Shown here: positions 22,869 to 34,336 of the stretch, piece by piece
How the letters are laid out: each line of letters opens with the position of its first letter
Position numbering within the stretch: the first letter of the stretch is position 1
Source: Herpomyces periplanetae
Lineage: Eukaryota; Ascomycota; Laboulbeniomycetes; Herpomycetales; Herpomycetaceae
Length of the DNA stretch: 59,064 nucleotides
NCBI GenBank assembly: GCA_009733715.1
Contig: WMKJ01000082.1
Location: 1-59,064 of the forward strand
Direction of reading: 5' to 3'
The notes under the pieces: model-generated
The model's input: only the letters and a program-made list of their open reading frames with translations
The model's database searches: none
What the model was told of the DNA's origin: nothing
Position numbers and translations under genes: made by a program

Positions 22869-24551
22869 TTTACCGAGAGTAGGGTAACAGTAGGAAGGGG
22901 AAAATTCAAAGTTGAATCCACCAATAATAACTACACACAAAAGTGTATATAGGGGAGGGATAGAATAAACAAGATCTCGAGGGAATAGCAAAGTGATAAA
23001 TTAAACGGATGGAGGGACCAAAGAAAGGAGGAAACTTAAAGTATAAGCTTTTAAGGAAAATATTAGACGAGGACTTGACGGAAAATGGGGGGAGAGGGAA
23101 GTTAAAGTAATGGTGAATATGATAAAAGAAAAAAGCAAAAAGGGAACCCTTGCAGGCGTTCGGCTTTCAGTGGTTTAAAAGATTTAGTATTAGTTTTTGG
23201 AAGTTGGACTAGGCTTGGTTAAAACGATACGGACTATTTTGTCAGAATTGCAGTTGAGTATATTCTAGCGTAAAATATTAGCGTAACCCATGCAAAGTGT
23301 ATTACTATTTTTGAGCATAATCAATCCTACCAGTCAAAATGGAGAGTTGTAAGAGTCTTGATCAGCCTGATAAACCCAGAATAACATGAGGATCACGGTT
23401 AAGCTAAGGAAAATATTCAAGTTTTACAAGAGGAAACTTTCCCTTGTAGAACAAGTAAAAAGAGATATTGAACGAGAATAGATGATCATGATAAAGATCA
23501 CGGCTCAAATAGAAGAGAAGAAAAGGGTAATCAAGATCAAGAGCATAGAATTATTTAAATAATTTGGGCGAACCTAACGCAAAAAAAAAATATCCTCAAC
23601 CCAATAAGTATCAAGATATAAACGCACAAACCAAAGAAAACAACCTGAAGAAATGGAAAATAGCGCATGCATAAAATCCATACACTTATTAGCCCGTTTT
23701 AACAAGCGTTTATAAACTTCACCACTCACTATCCAACTGACGGGAAAATGCATAAAATCTCATCGCGATATTCCACGGAAATATGGGGTGAAGTTGATAA
23801 CGAAGTTAAATATTCCTTCGAAATATCCCGACACCGGGCGCAGACCACACGAATTCAACGAAGGATGGATTATCAGCCTTATAGAACCAACGGTATGGGA
23901 GGGATTCAGTCTGCTCAGTTGTATTCCTTGTTGAAGAATATTTTGAGGGTGTATTAAATTAACACTTACAAGTGTAAAAGTATCTTGATACGAAATGGCA
24001 TTATGTCGGATGGAGAGCGAGGTAAACCTAAGTAAAGTTTTGCATTGCATCGTACTGCACTGATGTGTAAATAATTATAAATTTGTTGCCATTTTCGTAT
24101 TCTTCACAGTTCTCTTCATGCATCATACTTGATGGTCAGTTTGACTAAACCTGGCATGTATGTATATACAAGCCTTTCTACCATAATTATCATGAAACCA
24201 TATCTCCATTGATATCCCTGAGTATTTATCGGTTAAAGTAAATAAGCGTACACACATTTCTTTACCCTTAATACACTGCATCTCTTCTAACTTTGTTTGC
24301 ATTCAGTCGCCTCTGCTTTCGGTTTACCATGCCCTTCCTATTTTTATCAGATTATATCTTAGTATATCGTTCGCACAAGTAGATAATTATACATCACCAT
24401 TCCGATTCTCCACGTTAGCCAAACCAAAACTATTTGACCGCCTACGCTACATCGCATCGCGCACGCAGTCGGCTACAACGTTTACTTTTTCCCGCCTCTA
24501 GTTTCTGCTGCCTCCAACACACAAATCTTTCTGTCATATAAAAAGTAGGGT
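22869..24551. other. 1.68-kb intergenic region between SER3 and NAP1
   Basis: AT-rich, purine-biased sequence with no convincing coding frame on either strand. The longest open frames (69 and 96 codons near 23750-24050) overlap each other on opposite strands and resemble nothing I know. No structured repeat is visible. Confidence 0.5.
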
Positions 24552-26133
24552 TTAACTTACTGCCTCATCACTATCCTCATCATCATCATCATCATCATCA
24601 TCATCGTCGTCGTCGTCATCATCATCATCATCATCTCTGTCATCACTTAAATCGTCATTCTCCTCATCATCATCATTATCATCATTATCATCCATATCAT
24701 CCTCAAATGTATCCATTTGCTCGTATCTCAATGCATCACCCGTAAACCAATCAATCGCTCGGGGTATTAACTTTTCCTTAAAGTCTTCACCTAATTGATA
24801 ATCTAACTCTAGTCGCTCTTCGATATCCAGGGCAACTTCTTCATCGTCTTCACTGGGAAGTATGGGGGGTGAAAAGAAGTTAAAAAATGATGCCGTTGGA
24901 ACCGTTTTTTTTACTACCCGAGTTTTTTTTGTATTTTTATTACGTTGTTTCTTACTTTCAATGCGAACCGTTAGATCCTTTGCTTCCTTCCAATCAATCT
25001 TATCACCTTCGGCGTGATCATAGATAAAATCACCACCGTAGCCATTCTCTTCCTGATAATAATAAGTCTTGTTTAAAGTTTTATTCGTGAAAAATTCATT
25101 GTCCTTGAAGACAAATATAAGTCGGAATCCTGGCCGTTCCAAATACTCCATTTTAATATCTGTTAACGATTTCAAAGCTTCTTCATCTCGTTCTGTAATC
25201 ATTTCCGATATAGAAATACTATTCTTCATTGCTGATAGCCAAAATTCCGGAACTCCACCAGCATTTTTCAATTCTTCATCTACCTTTTTGTTGGTAGTAT
25301 CTTTAGCCGTATCAAGTTTACTGTCGAACTCTTCCTCTTCCTCTTCGCCTGCTTTGATTTCCTCTTCTGTAGGCTCGAGTTCTCCATTAACAATTTTGGC
25401 TCGTCTATCGTAAAGGGGGGCAAACTTTGCAAAATATTTTTTTTCCAATTCCAAAACTTCCTCTTGAAATTGTGATTCTAGTCTTGAATGTTCTTTTTGA
25501 ACACCTCGTAGTCCCGTGATTCGTCGTCTTATAGGTTCTGGTAAACTTTCAATATAACCGGAAGACCGCCCAACTAGTTCACCCAGTTTTCCCTCTATCA
25601 TTGACAATGCTCGGGGATCTTTCGCAAAAACAGACATAGCACCTGCTCTATCTAAATTTTCTGTGTTTAAAAATTTATCCCAACAAAACCGTTTTTCGGT
25701 TGATGTTAACTTTTATCAGCCAATTGTATATTCTTTTGTTGCCAAGTTACTCATTGAATGTATTGTAGTATAATGAAAAATAGTAACTCACCCTCGGCGA
25801 TACTGGATACCCCTGGAATTTGAGCTCGCGAAGGAACTCCTATATGATTTGCCGGTGTATTTTGAGGTGTTCTAAGTGAATCATTGTTAATGGATGATCA
25901 AGATGTACATGATAAACATAATATCACCGTTATATGAATTGTCAGTTACCAGCTTAGATGCACATGTTAAGATATAAGGGAGAGTATACATGCGTAAGGC
26001 AAGCTGACCTCAAATATGATGATGAAGCAAAAGGTAAATATTATGATAGAAAGAAAGAAGATGGAAAAAGATAAGGATACACATACGGGGCAGTTGAAAG
26101 GTCATGTTTTTTACTTCTAATTGATTCGGCCAT
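24552..26133 (-). CDS. NAP1: Nucleosome assembly protein NAP1
   Basis: Exons 26087-26133, 25792-25871 and 24552-25642 give 405 residues: MAESIRSKKHDLSTAP, TPQNTPANHIGVPSRAQ, then AMSVFAKDPRALSMIEGKLG. The NAP core follows, with the dimerisation helix LESQFQEEVLELEKKYF, IPEFW-like VPEFWLSAMKN and the YERPGFRLIFVF beta region. The protein ends in a very acidic Asp run encoded by ATC/GTC trinucleotide repeats (24568-24660). It chaperones H2A-H2B, shuttles with karyopherins and supports nucleosome assembly and bud/mitotic control. The stop codon is embedded in GCA|GTAAGTTAA, a strong donor-like sequence, so an alternative spliced tail is possible (acceptor near 24530); this is unproven. Confidence 0.94.
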
Positions 26134-26462
26134 ATTTTCCACCACTTTAAACGATCCGATAGGTTTGGCCCGGAGAATTATGAAATATTATTGGTGCGCT
26201 TGAATAAGGATAAGGTGTTACAGGGTAAGTATAGACGTAAACTGAGTAATATGTAAGAGGAAAATGAGCAATGAAAAACGGGGTTTGGCTAAAGAGAAAG
26301 TAAGTAAACGATGGGGAAATAAATGATTGAGAAATTTTCAGGAATTAAGTAATAAATTTGAGGGGGAAGAACGTAATATCATGTAGTGAATTGCCGCATA
26401 GTAGACTATGGGGAAGTGTGCGAGGATATTGGGATCGATAGTAGTTGGAATGTTTAACGGTA

Positions 26463-26464
<2 letters not shown>

Positions 26465-26493
<29 letters not shown>
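26465..26493. repeat. (AT)14 dinucleotide microsatellite
   Basis: Uninterrupted AT alternation inside the gene-free region upstream of NAP1. It is likely length-polymorphic. Confidence 0.95.
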
Positions 26494-26694
26494 CGAAAGT
26501 TAAGCGAGTAAGAAGGATAAAATTAAAATTAACGTAACAACTTACACGATACAGAGACTACTGATGAAGGAGAATTTTAAAGGTACGCATACACTGCTGC
26601 CAATTGTCGATAAGCGAACAATCACATAAATTGTAGATTGTCCGACGGGATATGATCACCCAAAGGCGAAGCCTGGGTATAATAATCCAATTTG

Positions 26695-26717
26695 ACACAC
26701 ACACACACACACACACA
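26695..26717. repeat. (AC)n dinucleotide microsatellite
   Basis: About eleven AC units, without interruption, in the same gene-free region. Confidence 0.95.
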
Positions 26718-28120
26718 AAGTGTGGTAGGCTTTGAAGTTCACTTAAAATAAGAACAAAATCTTATCACCACCGCAAATAAAAAGGTTGAATGGAAATTCC
26801 GACAAATTATATGAAAGATGGTGAACTTTGATAACTCAATCACCGGGTTGATCTGCTTGAGTTAATTCACAATCAAGAAGTGAAAGAAAGGGTAAATGAA
26901 TTAAAACAGAAATGCATAAGCTGTCAAAACTTTTTCACACGAGTACATTAACTTAAGATTCTCTTAAATAAAACTTTTATCTTGAGTCTGGTAAAATATC
27001 CCGGTAAATCTAGTAAATTTATACCCGAGAGGACGATAATGAGAATGTGTGCGTGCGTGCGTGCGTTCGTGCGTCCTGCTGCCTCTCTTAACCCCTTGCC
27101 TCGTTCTCTGCGCTTACCTAACCGTATTCCCAGGACTTGGTCACATGAAATCCACCCGACTAATCGCCTGTTCCAGCGTGATGAGTAAGCGATTAGGTAA
27201 TGGGCACATGGGGAATGACGTAATGGGTGGGATGATTTGATTGATTCAAGGTGTATGGAAGGGTGGGGTGGATGGGATTGGGGTTTTGGAAAATAGGTAT
27301 ATAGTTGGTGGTAGGATTTTTGAGAGAGAGTATGCTAATGCTTCTAACCGTAGTGGTTAATGGTTGTACTAGTGAAAATTATACTTTGACAAATTGAACT
27401 AATTTTAACGTAAATTTAATTCCATAGTTGGTATGATCATTATACTGCCATAAAAATCATCTTTTACCGTATTATCTTTTGACACACAAGCTTTGTTTAT
27501 TATTAGACTATCTTGTATAGTAATTGGGATATTATACTGTTAAATAAATCACTCGTATTCGCATGTTTTCCTTTGAATTAAATAAATTCGTATACCTTCT
27601 ATAATATACTTGATTTTCGACCATTATATAATTTTAAAAATTCCCTATTTTCATGAATCGAGTTAACCACACCATATATTTTCAAATATATTCAACCAAA
27701 TTATAATTCAAACTCCATAGTAATCCCTTTTCAATCTGCTAAATATTTTTCCATATTCTCATATTCCTGCACTCGCTTCCATTCCCTTATACCTCCCCTT
27801 GTACAAATTCACTAGCCACACCTCGTCTCATCGACCATGACTAATTCCTCTCAACGCTTATCGGAGAATTTTCAATCACCCCATTGGCGGAGAAAATGCA
27901 CGTGATATGCGAGATGGAAGGAACGAAGTTCCGGTTTGAATGGAAAAAGGTTGCGATTTAAGCGGCGCAAGACTTCATTTCACTTCCAAATACCTCACCC
28001 TCCCAGTATTATATTCTCCTGGTATAATTTATATCATTGAATTTCTAAATCTACTATTACCTCACTTCCTCTCCTACTACATTCCCTTCATCTCAACTAA
28101 CCTTCTTACAAATCCCATTA

Positions 28121-30201
28121 CTACATCACCTCCGTCTCCCGCTTAAGCCATGCTAAAGCAAGTTCGTCATCCTTCAAATATGGTAAAGTTTTGGAGTATA
28201 CCACAGCATGATAATCATTAAGCCAGACCTTCTCATCAGATGTAAGCATTGATACATCTATTAAATTCTTACACATAGGCACCATCGTCAACACTTTAAA
28301 TGTAAAATATGGATTTCCTCCAAATTGATACGTAGTATTAGCCGCTTCAACCGCCATAACATCTATTATAAAGTACAGTCAATTATCTCCTCACATTCAT
28401 ATCAACTTCTCCTATCTTAAACTTACTTTCAATGCGTATACCAAACTTTCCCTTTTCATAATACCCCGGTTCATTCGATAAAACATTCCCAATCTGAAAC
28501 CGTATCGTCTGATTACTTTGTGCGGTCCCTACCCCAATGGGTCCTTCATGAACGTTAAGATACGCTCCCACTCCATGTCCCGTTCCATGCATGTAATCCA
28601 ATCCCTTTCGCCAAAGAAATTGCCGTGCCATCACATCCATTTGACTTCCCGTTGTACTCGACGGGAAAATAAGTCTATTAAGCGCAATATTACCCTTAAG
28701 AACCAATGTATACGCTTGTCTCTCCTCCTCTTTTGCTTCACCAAAATGGATTGTACGTGTTATATCCGTCGTCCCGTCCAAATATTGCGCTCCAGAGTCA
28801 CACAGGTATACACTATTAGAATCAATCACTGCCGCTGTCTCCCTTTCCGGTGTATAATGTATAACTGCTGCATTTGCTCCTGTAGCTGAAATCGTCGCAA
28901 AGGATAATCCACGATAATATTCTCCACGAGAACGAAACTCCTCAAGTTTATCAGCCGCTTCACTTTCCGTATACGATTTATTTTCCCGAACTATTTGATT
29001 CTCCAACCACGCAAAATACTTGATAACTGCAGCTCCATCTCGTATATGACACTTCTCCAAACCGGACAATTCAATCGAGTTTTTCACAGCTTTCATCGTT
29101 GAAACTGGACTCCCCGTTACATAACTTAGTAAAGGTCCCAAGCTTAAATTTATCGCCCATGATCCCATCGATGTTATCATATACCTAATTGGTTGAGATA
29201 ATACTTTTGATTTACTCTTTCGTAATATCAATTTGTCATATTGCTGTCGAATTTCTTTAAGATCGTGAAATATAGCTTCGTACGGTTTATACTTCACTAT
29301 ATCCTTCAAATGCTCTTTTACCTCTTCACTTATTTGGCCTTCATCAATGTATAATGTCGCATCACTCTGTGTGATAATGGCATAAGCATAGAATACTGGA
29401 TTATACGGTATATCTGAACCGCGCAAGTTAAATAACCAAGCAATTTCATCCAGCATAGATATCACAATCCCTGTACAATTATTTACCTGTAAAGAATGCC
29501 GAAGTATCCGTAGCTTTTCACTAACACTCTCCCCCGAAAACTCATGTTGTAAGGGAATAACTGGCTTTTTTGGACGCGCGGGTTGATACTTAGACCAAAG
29601 TATATCAACAAGATTTTCTTCCACGGGTTTAAGTTCCACTTTATCAACTGTGTTTATTTGACTTCGTAAAGCATTTGCATCTTTGGTGGATATTAAACTT
29701 GGATCTACGCCTATAACTGTCCCCGAGGTACATTTTTTAACTATCCACTCAGTATACGTAGGTACGTTAGCTAGGCCTTGCTTTAAAACGGTCCAGTTAG
29801 GTTTCACTTGACGATCAGCTTGAGTATGATATCTTCCATCGGTTGACAGAATAGCTTCATCCTTTGTAACAACAGCTACGCCCGCCGAGCCCGTGAAGCC
29901 CGTCATATAAGCTATTCATCTTAAAATTTAGTAAATTTTTTATAACCAAATGAAAAGTTCCTTCAAAAGTTTACCTACCTCTGCGAGCATCATGTGGTCC
30001 AATATACTCCGATAAATGAGCATCTTCACTTGGAATAAGGTAAATGTCAATCCCCCGCTGAACCATCAACTCTCGCAATCTTGTTAACCGTTCACCATAA
30101 TTTAATTCAGCACTGGGTAAGTAAACGTCAAGTTCACGCGTTGGTCGAACAAGATTTTGCGTCCACAAAAAAGCAGTATAAATTTTTCGTGGCAACATCA
30201 T
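28121..30201 (-). CDS. Xaa-Pro aminopeptidase (aminopeptidase P, XPNPEP1 type)
   Basis: Exons 29979-30201, 28427-29911 and 28121-28362 give 649 residues. The second intron is set by the GTAAGT donor at 28426: it restores [21 protein letters not shown], whereas reading through would interrupt the family sequence. The domain order is an N-terminal creatinase-like domain ([26 protein letters not shown]), a second such domain, and a C-terminal pita-bread peptidase. Metal ligands are visible in [10 protein letters not shown] (two Asp), [18 protein letters not shown] (His), NEPGYY (Glu) and GIRIEN (Glu). The enzyme removes N-terminal residues preceding proline, using manganese, probably in the cytosol. 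The ATG at 30201 opens MMLPRKIY; there is no clear mitochondrial targeting signal. Confidence 0.95.
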
Positions 30202-30646
30202 TAGAACTTCGAAAATTATCTACTATGATTCAATGAGTTTATAAAAACTCTTCAAGTAATTAAATACGTCAAAAATTTAGGTTACCCAAATACCAGATAA
30301 ACCATGTATAGTGTAAATAAAGTGTATAGTTAAGGAAAAAGGTTATTTTCTTTGTTAAACTTGTAATGTAAAAAGTAAACTAATAGATTGTGACCGCGAG
30401 ACTACCAATCTAGACAATTAATTCGACCGATCAAGTGTATAACTTAATTTTAATCATAGGTTCAAGGATAAAGGTACTTTAAAAAGTTGACACCTGAAAA
30501 GTATCTGGTTTACCGAAAATATCAGCATTCCATGTAAGATAAACAATTCAAATCATGTATAGCTTGACGATCGCAAGATTTATTATGCCCAAATTCACAT
30601 TATCTATAACATTGTCACTTTAAATTGTAATTCATCACGAATACTT
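30202..30646. other. AT-rich spacer between the COG7-like gene and aminopeptidase P
   Basis: About 445 bp, mostly A+T, with no coding frame. It serves as the aminopeptidase P promoter and the 3' flank of the upstream gene on the same strand. Confidence 0.5.
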
Positions 30647-31828
30647 TTATAATTCACTCTTCAAAATACGAACTAAATCAGACATAAATCCAGATTCATT
30701 GTCCCATCGACTCTGGGCCATATTAATCAAATGTTGCGCTGATAATGATACAACACTTTCTTTAAATTCCCCCAACTTCTTCGCTTCAGAAATCTGTTTC
30801 AAGTATGCCGATTCTGTATATCGTGATATTTCTTCCACAAATGACTGTCGATACTTTTCTTCCTTAGTTCCTTTCCATATGCGCACAAAAAGACTTAGTG
30901 CTGCAACTCCCAGTTTAGCCGTGTGCAATGATTCTACATCTCCATTAATTAGAATTCGATCAAATTGTGTGCGCACACTCTGTGTAAACGCTTGAACCGC
31001 TTGCTCGCGACTCTTTAAATCATCTTGACTGTGTGATGTCATTACACTAGTTAATGATGTAGATATTGTCGATTCATTAATACTAATGGGCCATCTTTGA
31101 GCAATTTGAAGAATTTCTTGCATCAAATTCAATCTATTTCGAACTTGCCATAACGTTAACATGTGTGATAATGATGAAGGTGTCTGAATATCCTTTTCAA
31201 TTAACTCATCCACAATATCTGTTACACGCCGTTCTCGCATTTCATCCGGGTCTTCATCATTTAACCTATCGTTAATCTTGGGCGACTCATCCAAAGATAA
31301 GCCTTCCAGTAAATTTTCAAATTTTCCCCTTCCAGCTTCATGTACTTGTGTGATTAACTTGGATGCTGTTGACTCCAAAATTTCCGCCGTTGGGTTAAGG
31401 GAATGGCCCAGCTTAATTAAATCTTCAATAACATTGTTTTGTCGTTTCGTCAATTTTCCAATTTGACCTAGTAGCTCTTTTCCTTTACATCGTGATATCT
31501 TAAGTACGCTCAAAGTTTCCGAACGCCATACACTTAAAGTTTCTACGCTAAGCGTTGAACCATCTTCTCTTAGACTCTGCGACCCGTCCGCGTTTACATT
31601 AACCACATTATTGCCTCTCGGTAAACCATGTAAATCTTCCGATTTTTTGATTCCATTAACCGTACCATCCAGCAAATTGTTAACGTAGGCTACTACATCG
31701 AAAGCTGGTGAAGCAAATTCATCATCTTCACAGCTCACTACATTATGGTCAACATCGTTACCGTCTCCGTCGCCATCGTTACTAAAACTATCATAACTTA
31801 TGTCCGAAATTTCTTCATCCGTTTCCAT
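30647..31828 (-). CDS. Helical protein, possible COG7-like Golgi tethering subunit
   Basis: A single-exon 393-residue protein starting at the ATG at 31828 (METDEEISDIS); the open frame extends five codons upstream, but only from a TTG. An acidic N terminus leads to FDVVAYVNNLLDGTV, which resembles the FDVKEWIN start of COG7 and of other CATCHR-type tether subunits. Long amphipathic helices follow (ETLSVLKISRCKGKELL, KLGHSLNPTAEILEST, LWQVRNRLNLMQEILQIAQRW, LFVRIWKGTKEEKYRQSF). Fungal COG7 proteins are short (about 280-450 residues), so the size fits. COG7 is part of the retrograde intra-Golgi tether. The match is by pattern only; another coiled-coil tether or an unrelated protein is possible. 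Confidence 0.35.
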   Translation of the reverse strand: METDEEISDISYDSFSNDGDGDGNDVDHNVVSCEDDEFASPAFDVVAYVNNLLDGTVNGIKKSEDLHGLPRGNNVVNVNADGSQSLREDGSTLSVETLSVWRSETLSVLKISRCKGKELLGQIGKLTKRQNNVIEDLIKLGHSLNPTAEILESTASKLITQVHEAGRGKFENLLEGLSLDESPKINDRLNDEDPDEMRERRVTDIVDELIEKDIQTPSSLSHMLTLWQVRNRLNLMQEILQIAQRWPISINESTISTSLTSVMTSHSQDDLKSREQAVQAFTQSVRTQFDRILINGDVESLHTAKLGVAALSLFVRIWKGTKEEKYRQSFVEEISRYTESAYLKQISEAKKLGEFKESVVSLSAQHLINMAQSRWDNESGFMSDLVRILKSEL

Positions 31829-32156
31829 TTTGACATTATACAAAAGCGTATTTTACTAAGGTCGAACTTGTTCAGTATTCTTAGTACAAGGAATACTCAC
31901 AGTAAAACTGTAAAAAACTCTCTACCACAAACTATACAAAAAAAGGCTACCATAGCAGGGCTAAGGTATGTAATGTAGTCCAAACCGATATACCGTATGG
32001 ATGAATGTAGTATGAATAAATCAACATGGATAACCATGAATTCACGCATACACACGACAACGCTAGCAAGGGACTAGAGCTTAACGAAGATTTTCAAATG
32101 AACAACAAACCAAATACTCAAATCCCCCAACCGCAAACCACGACTTTATCGACAAC

Positions 32157-32906
32157 TTAAAAGATGCTGTTCACAATATTTGATCCAATACTGGCACCCG
32201 CTCCAAATATTGCGGCATTACCCAGTTTCTTACCCAACTTTTTGCCCATTTCATTTCCCTTATTGGTTACGTTGAATCCGGATGTTGAGTTATGAGGTTT
32301 TTCGGAAATATGAAGTGGTAGATTGCTTACGTCTGAATTAACTCGAGGTGGTGGTGGTGGTGGGGGTGGTTTAACGGGTACTGAATGTTTTTCATCGTGA
32401 ATTTGAACAAAATTACGCGGAAACACCCCATGGTGTCCAGTACGATGATTCAGGCCGCGTGACCAGCTATCATTAATATATTCATATACTGAAATTTTAT
32501 CGTTTGGATGAATTTCAAGATCACCGGGATCTCGAGCATTAAATGTATATAGAGTTGTTGCACTGGCTATACTGTTCGGTGTATTTCCATTACTAGGAGG
32601 TTCGTATACAGAAGAGAGCGTATTTTGGATTCGATTACCAGCTATCTCTGGCTGAACAGTCGGTGATTCGTGAACAAGGTATCCAGTTAAAGGAGAGGTT
32701 GTACTCGGGAGTAATTCAATAATCGACTTAACCTTTTCCGCACTTAATAATTCGTTTTCTGCGAGAAAGGACAGCTCCTAAATTCAAACGCGTAAACATA
32801 TTAATAAATATCCAACACTTTTCCTCTGCAAAACTCGTCTAACCGTGTGTATTGAACGTATACTGCGATTTAGCAGAGCTACAGATGCGGGTTCGGTCAA
32901 TGTCAT
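32157..32906 (-). CDS. SH3-domain protein of the Lsb1/Pin3 type with a glycine-zipper tail
   Basis: Exons 32844-32906 and 32157-32777 give 227 residues. The N terminus (LLNRSIRSIHT|ELSFLAENELLS, then IIELLP) matches the helix that precedes the SH3 domain in yeast Lsb1/Lsb2, which validates the intron (donor GTTAGA, acceptor TTTAG). The SH3 domain spans about 100-155 (ATTLYTFNARDPGDLEIH, ISVYEYINDSWSRG, VFPRNFVQI). It is followed by an eight-proline run encoded by GGT repeats, and a tail GKKLGKKLGNAAIFGAGASIG with a glycine-zipper, membrane-active look. Yeast relatives bind Las17/WASP and regulate actin patches and prion turnover. The tail is not in Lsb1 itself but resembles tails of other fungal SH3 proteins. 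Confidence 0.8.
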
Positions 32907-34336
32907 GATAAATTAGAATGGAGAAAAATAATGTAATGGTATTAATTTGAAAATATTCAACCCGTGAACGAGGTGAAATGACTGTAATAATAATTAATAG
33001 GGAAGACAGAAGGGATGGTTTAGATATTCTTTTGATTGAGAGAGAAAATGTTAGACAAAACGGAAATATCCAGTGTAAAGATTTAAAAAATATCTTTACA
33101 CAAATTTAACACTACCCTTAAAAGCCCAACTTGCTCGTTAAGCTCATCTATCGATAATCGTCAAGACAGGCTAACTAGCATAAAGGAAAAATCGTGATAC
33201 ACATTAGGGCTCTACGAAGCATAGAGTCATGTGATAATAAAGTAGAAGGATGAAGAATAACGAACGAACCACTGAAAACAAGCTAACGAACGGTAACGAG
33301 GAAATTCTTCACAAACTGTCGATTTCCCTTCACTTTTGATGTGTGAAAAAATAGCTGAGAATGCTTGTACGAAATAATCCAGTAAAAATGCCGTAATGAG
33401 AAAATAGTTAGCTTACGATAATATCATGAATATATGATTAAACCGTATTGAACATCATTTAGTTATTCCCGTAGCTTGCACGCGGAAACATTGATAATTA
33501 TTCTCTTCAATTTTGCTTTGTTACAACACACTAAACTGCACAGAGCACAAGAGTACATTGGGAAATTTGAATCAGTGTGGAACAAGATTGTTTGAATCGT
33601 TTGACTATCAACTATTGCGTTATAAATTCACACTTCTTGTGTAAGTTAACCTGAATATTCTCGCCTGTTACCTTTGATGATAAGCATATTCCTCCGTAAA
33701 AATTACTCACTTTATCTGACATCAAAACTATTATTGTATTTCTATTGATATAAAATACTTATTCAACTAAAGAACTGGGCTAAAATGCAAACACAGTTGG
33801 ACAATACAAAACCCAAATGTTAAAACAATTGAGACCCGTAGTACTGTAACACTTTATTTAACATAATAGACATCAACAGAGCAAAATCTCTGATTTTGGT
33901 AATATAAAAAATCAAAAATCCCCGATTAAACATTGACTAAACTCAATACCTAACATAAACCTACCTACATGACCCAAAATACTATTTTAATCAATCATAA
34001 ATTCACTTTTAAAACATCAAGTCATTTTATACAATCGCCAGAAACGGTTTACATGACGTCATTTTCCGAAATCTCCGAAAGCCCCTTGCCCAATATGGAA
34101 AGTGTCTCCCAAAAACCACCGACGACCCACATTTTCCGTCCGGACTCTTCAGCCCTACGTGCTCCACACCAACACGTCACATGATACACCAATAATCACG
34201 TGTTTGCGCCTTGGCATGTCGATGGCATTTTCCGAACAGAATTCTCTGCAGCGCGTTCAATTCGAGATTGTGGTTATCATGCTCAGGAATTTTTAACCGT
34301 TTGTTTTTCTAGGGGGGTTCGTTTTTTCAATTAAAT
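32907..34336. other. 1.43-kb divergent intergenic region (SH3 gene / ORC2)
   Basis: AT-rich with no supported gene. It includes a perfect 10-bp inverted repeat with a 9-nt loop at 33073-33101 (arms GTGTAAAGAT / ATCTTTACAC) and a CACGTG at 34197-34202, about 135 bp before the ORC2 ATG. The small frames at 33969-34296 are judged accidental. Confidence 0.5.

Larger units (their letters stand above)
26134..28120. other. 2-kb gene-free region upstream of NAP1 with microsatellites
   Basis: No supported gene. Simple repeats are (AT)14 at 26465-26493, (AC)11 at 26695-26717 and a GTGC-rich run at 27046-27078. There is a CACGTG at 27899-27904. Short frames of 60-70 codons at 26980-27240 overlap in two phases and look accidental. 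Confidence 0.6.
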
